DNA of 12,941 nt, taken from positions 1 through 12,941 of the forward strand of contig CANBDB010000029.1 in NCBI GenBank assembly GCA_947367285.1, read 5' to 3'. Origin of the DNA: an uncultured Clostridia bacterium. Its GTDB lineage: Bacteria; Bacillota; Clostridia; Oscillospirales; CAG-272. Shown piece after piece: positions 8,538 to 12,941 of the stretch (positions within the stretch are counted from its first letter, which is position 1; every line of letters begins with the position of its first letter). A program made the translations under genes and the position numbers. Under the pieces are notes generated by a model. It had not been told where the DNA came from. It did not search any database and saw nothing but the letters and a program-made list of their open reading frames with translations.

Positions 8538-9575
8538 ATGAACAATGATTTTCAAGGCATTATAGCCAATGATGAATTATGCTCGTACTTTGCCACCGCC
8601 ATAAAATCGGGTTCTCTCTCTCACGCCTATATACTTCATGGCGCAAGGGGTACGGGAAAGCATACACTCGCGCTTCTTCTTGCCGCGGCGCTAAACTGCG
8701 AGAACAAGGGCGATTCTCACAGTTCTATTCCCTGCCGTGAGTGCAATTCCTGCAAGAAGATTTTTGGGAAAATATCTCCCGATGTGACTCTCGTCTCCAG
8801 GGAGGATGACAGAGCAACACTCGGTATCGCACCTATTCGTAAGATCCGTGAGGACGTAACGTTTTTCCCCATCGACGGTGCTTACAAGGTATATATTATC
8901 GAGGATGCTCACACAATGACAACCCAAGCGCAAAATGCGCTTCTCCTCACGTTGGAAGAGCCGCCATCTTATGCGATTTTTATTCTTCTTTGTGAGGATA
9001 CGGAGAGCCTGCTTGAAACCATAAAAAGCCGTGCTCCCATCCTTCGCATGAAGACGCCGAGCGAGGATCAAACAGTAGCATTTTTAAAGGAAAACCATCC
9101 CCCCGCGCGCACCTTTATAAATACGTCCCCCGACGAGTTCAAGCAAATTTACAAGGCGTCCAAGGGTAGCATAGGTAGAATTCTTGAGCTTATCGGCTCA
9201 ACCGAAAAGAAGCAAATTTTGCAAAATCGCTCGCTCGTAGAGCAGCTTATGAAAGCGATAGCTGACCACTCACTTGCGACGAGATTTTCCGAAATAAATT
9301 CAATGTTTGCTCAAAAGCGCGAGGATAGGGACAAGCTTATCTCGCAGCTTTGTGAAATTCAATCCGCAGTGCGAGATTTAATGGTACTCAAAAAAGCGGA
9401 CGAGCCACAAATGATATTTTTCACTGACGTTGAATATGCCGAGGAGCTATCCTACTCCTTCTCTACTCAAAAGCTCACGCAAATATACGAAAGTGCTGAA
9501 AAAGCAAGAATCGCGCTTCTTAGAAACGCGAATGTTAAACTCACCGTTGTTAATTTTTTAAGCGGACTTATTTAG
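8538..9575 (+). CDS. holB: DNA polymerase III clamp-loader subunit delta'
   Basis: A 345-residue AAA+ clamp-loader protein. It has Walker A GARGTGKHT (35-43), a four-Cys zinc module (C54, C66, C69, C72) typical of delta' and gamma/tau, a Walker B-like IIEDAHTM (120-127), and the SRC position read as SRA (164-166). The length fits delta' rather than DnaX, which carries long extra C-terminal domains. The C-terminal third is helical and divergent, as expected for the collar domain. The ATG at 8538 is preferred over an upstream in-frame TTG at 8520 because AAGGAGG ends 6 nt before it and the TTG lies upstream of that ribosome site. The gene following it is ricT, the same neighbour as in B. subtilis (holB-yaaT), which supports the delta' call. 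Confidence 0.9.
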   Translation: MNNDFQGIIANDELCSYFATAIKSGSLSHAYILHGARGTGKHTLALLLAAALNCENKGDSHSSIPCRECNSCKKIFGKISPDVTLVSREDDRATLGIAPIRKIREDVTFFPIDGAYKVYIIEDAHTMTTQAQNALLLTLEEPPSYAIFILLCEDTESLLETIKSRAPILRMKTPSEDQTVAFLKENHPPARTFINTSPDEFKQIYKASKGSIGRILELIGSTEKKQILQNRSLVEQLMKAIADHSLATRFSEINSMFAQKREDRDKLISQLCEIQSAVRDLMVLKKADEPQMIFFTDVEYAEELSYSFSTQKLTQIYESAEKARIALLRNANVKLTVVNFLSGLI

Positions 9576-9583
9576 ACAAATAA

Positions 9584-9598
9584 TCCGACCAAGTCGGA
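9584..9598 (+). promoter_or_regulatory. Small hairpin just upstream of the ricT ribosome site
   Basis: TCCGAC (9584-9589), a 3-nt loop and GTCGGA (9593-9598) form a perfect 6-bp stem in the 35-nt holB-ricT gap. There is no T-run after it, so it is not a terminator. It ends 2 nt before GGAG (9601-9604), the ricT Shine-Dalgarno. It could affect ribosome access or mark a processing site; this is inference and the stem is short. Confidence 0.35.
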
Positions 9599-9610
9599 AT
9601 GGAGATAAAC

Positions 9611-10687
9611 ATGGAAAATAATAATCAAAACAATAAGAATAACAAGAAAAAGCACCACCGTCGTTGGAACAATAAACGCAACTCCAAAAAAGAGGTGGTT
9701 GAAAATATCCAAGAAAACGAAGTGATTGAGGAATCCCCCGTTGCCGAAGAAATAGTAACAATTGGCTATGCCGAAGAGAATTTGGATTTTCTTGAGGAAA
9801 CCGAGATTGAAGAAATCGCCCCCGTCCAAAAGGTCGTTGACGAAAACGAGGAAAAAGTAGAGGTTGTGGGTGTTAGATTCAAGAAGGTTGGTAAGGTTTA
9901 CTACTTTGCACCCGAGGGTATCGTTGCCAAAAAGGGCGACTTTGCCATAGTCGATACCGCGCGTGGCCCAGAGTTTGGCGAGGTATTTATTCCCAATAAA
10001 TTCGTCGGTATATCCGAGATAGTTCCACCCCTTCGCACAGTAACAAGAATCGCTACTCCGGAGGATATCGTTCATAACGAAGAAAACAATAAAAAGGAAA
10101 AAGAGGCATTTAATATTTGCCTTGGACAAATTGCAAAGCACGAGCTTGATATGAAGCTCGTTGATGCTCAGTACACCTTTGATAACAGCAAGCTTCTCTT
10201 CTATTTCACAAGTGCAGGACGTGTTGACTTCCGTGAGCTTGTTAAAGACCTTGCGGCTGTGTTTAGAACAAGAATTGAACTTCGTCAAATAGGTATTCGC
10301 GACGAGGCAAAGCTTATCGGCGGTCTTGGCGCGTGCGGTAGACCTCTTTGCTGTGCAACATTCCTTTCAGACTTTGTTCAGGTGTCAATCAAAATGGCAA
10401 AGGAACAGGGACTATTCCTCAATTCCTCCAAGATTTCGGGCACTTGCGGACGTCTTATGTGCTGCCTCAGATATGAACAGGACACTTATGAATACGAGAT
10501 CGCTCGTACCCCCTCGGTTGACTCAACGGTTAAAACTCCCGACGGTATTGGTACCGTTATTGAAACTCACCCTCTTACAGGTCTTATCAAGGTAAAGTTC
10601 AACGATAAGTCCGAGCAGGCTCCCAAGGTGTTCCATAGGGATGATGTAAAAATCATAAAATCCCAAAAAAATCCTGATAAAGAATAA
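9611..10687 (+). CDS. ricT: PSP1-family protein RicT (YaaT)
   Basis: A 358-residue PSP1-domain protein. In B. subtilis RicT (YaaT) works with RicA (YmcA) and RicF (YlbF) in an Fe-S-containing complex that affects RNase Y-dependent mRNA processing, biofilm and sporulation. The diagnostic cysteine motifs are present: ACGRPLCC (241-248: C242, C247, C248) and TCGRLMCC (278-285: C279, C284, C285). The conserved core begins near residue 82 (EKVEVVGVRF). The first 80 or so residues are low-complexity, with an Asn/Lys/His/Arg-rich start (1-27) and then an acidic stretch (28-81), making the protein longer than the roughly 275-residue B. subtilis one. The ATG at 9611 is chosen for GGAG 6 nt upstream; an ATG at 9599 would add only four residues and has a poorer site. 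Partner genes ricA and ricF are not in this window. Confidence 0.93.
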   Translation: MENNNQNNKNNKKKHHRRWNNKRNSKKEVVENIQENEVIEESPVAEEIVTIGYAEENLDFLEETEIEEIAPVQKVVDENEEKVEVVGVRFKKVGKVYYFAPEGIVAKKGDFAIVDTARGPEFGEVFIPNKFVGISEIVPPLRTVTRIATPEDIVHNEENNKKEKEAFNICLGQIAKHELDMKLVDAQYTFDNSKLLFYFTSAGRVDFRELVKDLAAVFRTRIELRQIGIRDEAKLIGGLGACGRPLCCATFLSDFVQVSIKMAKEQGLFLNSSKISGTCGRLMCCLRYEQDTYEYEIARTPSVDSTVKTPDGIGTVIETHPLTGLIKVKFNDKSEQAPKVFHRDDVKIIKSQKNPDKE

Positions 10688-10709
10688 TTTTTTACAAATA
10701 TTTTTCTCT

Positions 10710-10739
10710 AACCCCTTGCAAAATCGCAAGGGGTTTGTT
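10710..10739 (+). terminator. Intrinsic terminator after ricT
   Basis: A perfect 10-bp stem, AACCCCTTGC (10710-10719) with GCAAGGGGTT (10726-10735), a 6-nt loop, then a short TGTT run. It lies 22 nt after the ricT stop and should end the holB-ricT transcript. The short T-run suggests incomplete termination. The left arm and loop also contain the -35 box of the downstream ferredoxin promoter. Confidence 0.85.
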
Positions 10740-10744
10740 ATAAT
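10716..10744 (+). promoter_or_regulatory. Ferredoxin promoter embedded in the terminator
   Basis: TTGCAA (10716-10721; 4 of 6 consensus), 17 nt, then a perfect TATAAT (10739-10744). The -35 lies in the left arm and loop of the ricT terminator and the -10 in its T-run. A start near 10751 would leave a leader of about 27 nt containing GGAGG at 10765-10769, which fits the ferredoxin ATG at 10778. Confidence 0.7.
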
Positions 10745-10777
10745 ATGCGTATCAATACATATTTGGAGGTATTTATC

Positions 10778-10948
10778 ATGGCTTATAAGATTACTGACGC
10801 TTGCATCGCTTGTGGTGCTTGCGCTGACGCTTGCCCCTGCGGCGCTATTTCCGAAGGCGACGGCATCTATGTAATTGATCCTGATGCATGCGCTGATTGC
10901 GGTGCTTGCGCTGACGCTTGCCCTGTAGGAGCTCCCGTTCAGGAATAA
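10778..10948 (+). CDS. Clostridial-type 2[4Fe-4S] ferredoxin
   Basis: A 56-residue small soluble electron carrier of the classical clostridial type. It has two CxxCxxCxxxCP motifs (C9, C12, C15, C19 and C38, C41, C44, C48 by counting from the ATG), each binding a [4Fe-4S] cluster, with internal two-fold similarity: both halves read CGACADACP. Such ferredoxins pass low-potential electrons between oxidoreductases such as pyruvate:ferredoxin oxidoreductase and hydrogenase. The ATG at 10778 has GGAGG 8 nt upstream; an in-frame ATG at 10745 touches the -10 box and is rejected. The repeated GCT, GAC and TGC codons fit a highly expressed gene. It forms a single-gene unit between two intrinsic terminators, with its own promoter. 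The physiological partner cannot be told from the window. Confidence 0.96.
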   Translation: MAYKITDACIACGACADACPCGAISEGDGIYVIDPDACADCGACADACPVGAPVQE

Positions 10949-10967
10949 TCTAATTGCATTAGAAAAT

Positions 10968-10995
10968 ACGGAGCAGTTTTTGCTCCGTGTTTTTT
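10968..10995 (+). terminator. Intrinsic terminator after the ferredoxin gene
   Basis: A perfect 8-bp stem, ACGGAGCA (10968-10975) with TGCTCCGT (10981-10988), a 5-nt loop, then a run of six T (10990-10995). It lies 19 nt after the ferredoxin stop. The ribosome site of the next gene (GGAGG, 11001-11005) begins only 5 nt beyond the T-run. Confidence 0.9.
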
Positions 10996-11011
10996 ACTTT
11001 GGAGGTAAATT

Positions 11012-11761
11012 GTGGACTACAAGCTTTTTGACGGTGAAAAAATAACCGAGGTCAATGATAATATCAAATTAATACAAAGAGAAAACGGACTCACCTTCGG
11101 CACGGATGCATTTTTGCTCGCTTCCTTTATCAAGGAGCAAAGAAACGGCATAGCTGTTGAGCTTGGTGGCGGCACGGGTATCATTTCCCTGCTTTGCGCC
11201 TCACGAAATAAATTCAACACCATACACTGTATTGAAATTCAAGAGGATTTTGCAAGTATTATCGAGAGAAATGCAAGGCTTAACGGACTTGATGAAAAGG
11301 TAATATCCGTACACAAAGATATCAGAGAAATCAAGAGCGCCAATATCGGTGTGGAGGTTGAGGCGGTATTCTCAAATCCCCCATATATGAAGGTGGATAG
11401 CGGCAAACGCAACGGGCATGATGAAAAATTCATAGCGCGACACGAGGTTTGCGGTGATATAGGAGACTTTTGCGCTGCGGCAAAGAGACTCTTAAAGCAC
11501 GGCGGATATTTTTATTGTGTGTGGCGCCCCGATAGGCTCACCGACCTTATATGTTCCATGCGAGAAAATGCTCTTGAACCAAAGGAAATGTGCTTCGTCC
11601 ACGCGAATACAAAGAGCGCACCGTCAGTGGTGCTTGTAAAAGCAAAAAAAGGTGCTGCAGCAGGTGTTTCGGTGCTTGAGCCCCTCTTTTTAAACCTTGA
11701 TAATGATGCAAAAACGCTCACCGAAAGAGCAAAAAAGATATACGAGGAATGTAATTTTTAA
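11012..11761 (+). CDS. trmN6: tRNA1(Val) (adenine(37)-N6)-methyltransferase-like protein (TrmN6/YabB family)
   Basis: A 249-residue class I SAM-dependent methyltransferase. It shows the early FGTDAFLLA segment (29-37), SAM motif I as VELGGGTG (49-56), an acidic motif II at E75, and the NPPY catalytic tetrapeptide (122-125) shared by adenine-N6 methyltransferases. The E. coli relative TrmN6 (YfiC) methylates A37 next to the anticodon of tRNA-Val; the B. subtilis relative YabB lies near holB and yaaT, as here. The start is GTG at 11012, with GGAGG 6 nt upstream. I see no good promoter between the ferredoxin terminator and this start. Its stop overlaps the start of the next gene by one base (TAATG). 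The family call is firm; the exact tRNA substrate is inferred. Confidence 0.87.
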   Translation: MDYKLFDGEKITEVNDNIKLIQRENGLTFGTDAFLLASFIKEQRNGIAVELGGGTGIISLLCASRNKFNTIHCIEIQEDFASIIERNARLNGLDEKVISVHKDIREIKSANIGVEVEAVFSNPPYMKVDSGKRNGHDEKFIARHEVCGDIGDFCAAAKRLLKHGGYFYCVWRPDRLTDLICSMRENALEPKEMCFVHANTKSAPSVVLVKAKKGAAAGVSVLEPLFLNLDNDAKTLTERAKKIYEECNF

Positions 11762-12525
11762 TGAAAGAACTTAAACGAATTTTAAGCTATACAAGACGCG
11801 CGGTAGATGACTACGCTATGATAGAGGAAGGCGACAAAATTGCCGTGGGCGTTTCCGCGGGCAAGGACTCACTCGCGCTTCTCTATGCGCTTGCCGAGAT
11901 GAGAAGATTTTACCCTAAAAAGTATGAGCTCATCGCGATAACCGTTGATATGGGTTTCCCGAACACGAGCTTTGACGGAATAAAAAAGCTTTGCGAGGAG
12001 CTTAACGTGGAATACCATATTGCTCCCACACAAATATATCAAATTATATTTGAAGAACGAAAAGAAAAAAGCCCCTGCTCCCTTTGCGCAAAAATGCGCC
12101 GCGGCGTGCTTTACAATACCGCAAAGGAGCTTGGCTGTAACAAGGTAGCACTCGGTCATCACTTTGATGACGCGATTGAGACGTTCATGTTAAATCTTTT
12201 CTTTGAAGGTAGAATCGGTTGCTTCTCACCCGTAACGTATCTTTCAAGAATAGACCTTACAATGATTCGCCCCCTTCTCTACGCGAGTGAAAAGAGTGTT
12301 CGTCAGTTTGCGGAAAAGGCGGAATTGCCCGTTGTAAAATCAACCTGTCCCGCGGACGGAAACACGGAGCGCGAGGAGATGAAGCAGCTCCTCCGCGAGC
12401 TTGACATCAAGCATAAAGGACTCCGATACCGAATCTTTGGCGCAATGCAGCGCGGTGAGATAGACGGTTTTAAGAGTGCAAGCTCTATGGACGGAATCAA
12501 GGACTACGAAAACGAAAATGAATAA
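11761..12525 (+). CDS. TtcA-like PP-loop tRNA thiolation protein
   Basis: A 254-residue ATP pyrophosphatase-family protein of the TtcA type. TtcA adenylates and thiolates tRNA (s2C32 in E. coli) using a [4Fe-4S] cluster held by three Cys. Here the PP-loop reads SAGKDS (32-37) instead of SGGKDS, the CxxC pair is C106/C109 in PCSLCAKMRRG, the LGHHFDDAIET helix is at 131-141, and a third Cys is C196 in STCPADG. All three expected ligands are thus present. Translation is coupled to trmN6: the ATG shares its A with the TAA stop of that gene. Members in Bacillota are poorly characterised and could modify another position or substrate, so no gene symbol is given. It is followed by a bidirectional terminator. 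Confidence 0.85.
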   Translation: MKELKRILSYTRRAVDDYAMIEEGDKIAVGVSAGKDSLALLYALAEMRRFYPKKYELIAITVDMGFPNTSFDGIKKLCEELNVEYHIAPTQIYQIIFEERKEKSPCSLCAKMRRGVLYNTAKELGCNKVALGHHFDDAIETFMLNLFFEGRIGCFSPVTYLSRIDLTMIRPLLYASEKSVRQFAEKAELPVVKSTCPADGNTEREEMKQLLRELDIKHKGLRYRIFGAMQRGEIDGFKSASSMDGIKDYENENE

Positions 12526-12529
12526 CAAA

Positions 12530-12551
12530 AGCTCCCTTTTTTAAGGGAGCT
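12530..12551. terminator. Bidirectional intrinsic terminator
   Basis: A perfect 9-bp stem, AGCTCCCTT (12530-12538) with AAGGGAGCT (12543-12551), and a 4-nt loop of T. It lies between the ttcA-like stop (12525) and the stop of the convergent membrane gene (12556). T-rich DNA follows in both directions (ATATTTATTTC on plus, TTTGTTATT on minus), so it can serve both genes. Confidence 0.85.
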
Positions 12552-12555
12552 ATAT

Positions 12556-12941
12556 TTATTTCTTTTTAGTTAAAATACAACGTCTTATAAAGTATATTGC
12601 TACACCCACAGCAAATCCCTCAATAGAAGCAATTATGCTAATACCTAAAGCTGTAACTGGTTCTTGATACAGACTCTCTAATTTAAAATCATTTGTAAAC
12701 CAAAGCAAATTCCAAGTCAAATAAAAATTCAACTGATTTAGCAATGAAAAGATAAGGGGCGCTAAGATAGTTTCCTTGTTAACACCCTTGAGAGCAACGT
12801 GTATCGTGGTAAAAACAGATGGAATAAGTGCGCACAAAAGAAAGAATTGCCATATTATCATATCCATAAGTCCCGTCGGTCCTGCAAATACCCAAAAGTA
12901 TAGCAGATTCCAAGCAAAAACTACTGCATATATGATTACAG
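12556..12941 (-). CDS. Multi-pass membrane protein of unknown function, N-terminus beyond the window
   Basis: I do not recognise a family. The reading frame is open from the stop at 12556 to the right edge, giving about 128 visible residues. An ATG at 12867 could start a 103-residue protein, but the frame continues upstream without a stop, the upstream stretch is itself a hydrophobic helix (ending YFWVFAG), and no ribosome site precedes that ATG, so the gene is most likely truncated by the window. About four membrane segments are visible: one before Met12867, one around QFFLLCALIPSVF, one around FYLTWNLLWF, and one near the C-terminus (GISIIASIEGFAVGVAIYFI), which is followed by a basic tail ending TKKK that suggests a cytoplasmic C-terminus. 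WNLLYF and WNLLWF recur in the first and third segments. Composition is more A+T-rich than in its neighbours. Confidence 0.65.
   Translation of the reverse strand, partial: VIIYAVVFAWNLLYFWVFAGPTGLMDMIIWQFFLLCALIPSVFTTIHVALKGVNKETILAPLIFSLLNQLNFYLTWNLLWFTNDFKLESLYQEPVTALGISIIASIEGFAVGVAIYFIRRCILTKKK

Noticed and set aside
9572..10288. A 238-codon, hydrophobic-looking open frame on the minus strand
   Set aside because: Mirror image of ricT. The apparent membrane segments come from the Asn/Lys- and Glu-rich codons of the RicT tail read backwards.
10962..11000. A separate promoter for trmN6
   Set aside because: Only GAAAAT-like -10 and weak -35 candidates exist; none is better than chance in A/T-rich DNA.

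Overview
The window looks like chromosomal DNA from an anaerobic Bacillota (Clostridia-type) bacterium. This rests on the glgC-glgD pair (GlgD is the Bacillota-type second subunit of ADP-glucose pyrophosphorylase), a 56-residue clostridial 2[4Fe-4S] ferredoxin, strong GGAGG ribosome sites, SigA-type promoters, and a holB-ricT-(x)-trmN6 order that echoes the holB-yaaT-yabA-yabB block of Bacillus subtilis. Species cannot be named from the sequence alone.

Left two thirds (about 40-8364, minus strand): a five-gene glycogen operon read leftward in the order glgC, glgD, glgA, glgP, GH13 glucanase. It starts at a near-consensus promoter preceded by helically spaced A-tracts and ends at a long inverted-repeat terminator. 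GlgC/GlgD make ADP-glucose, GlgA polymerises it, GlgP releases glucose-1-phosphate, and the cytoplasmic GH13 enzyme hydrolyses the alpha-glucan or the limit maltodextrins. There is no glgB (branching enzyme) in the operon. GlgA carries Ala where the ADP-glucose-binding Lys of the KTGGL motif is expected.

Divergent control region (8279-8537): the glgC promoter faces left and a perfect TTGACA-N17-TATAAT promoter faces right.

Right third (8538-12525, plus strand): holB (clamp-loader delta') and ricT (PSP1/YaaT), closed by an intrinsic terminator whose hairpin overlaps the promoter of the ferredoxin gene. The ferredoxin gene has its own strong terminator, lying directly in front of the ribosome site of trmN6. 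A TtcA-like tRNA thiolase overlaps the trmN6 stop codon. A bidirectional terminator separates this block from a convergent, window-truncated multi-pass membrane protein gene (12556-12941, minus strand).

The gene content is largely recognisable core metabolism and information processing. I do not see a defence system, mobile element, CRISPR array, tRNA or rRNA. The most interesting points are regulatory (the terminator/promoter overlap and the ferredoxin gene bracketed by terminators), the residue substitutions in GlgA and the TtcA-like protein, the missing branching enzyme, and the grouping of Fe-S proteins with tRNA anticodon-loop modification genes.
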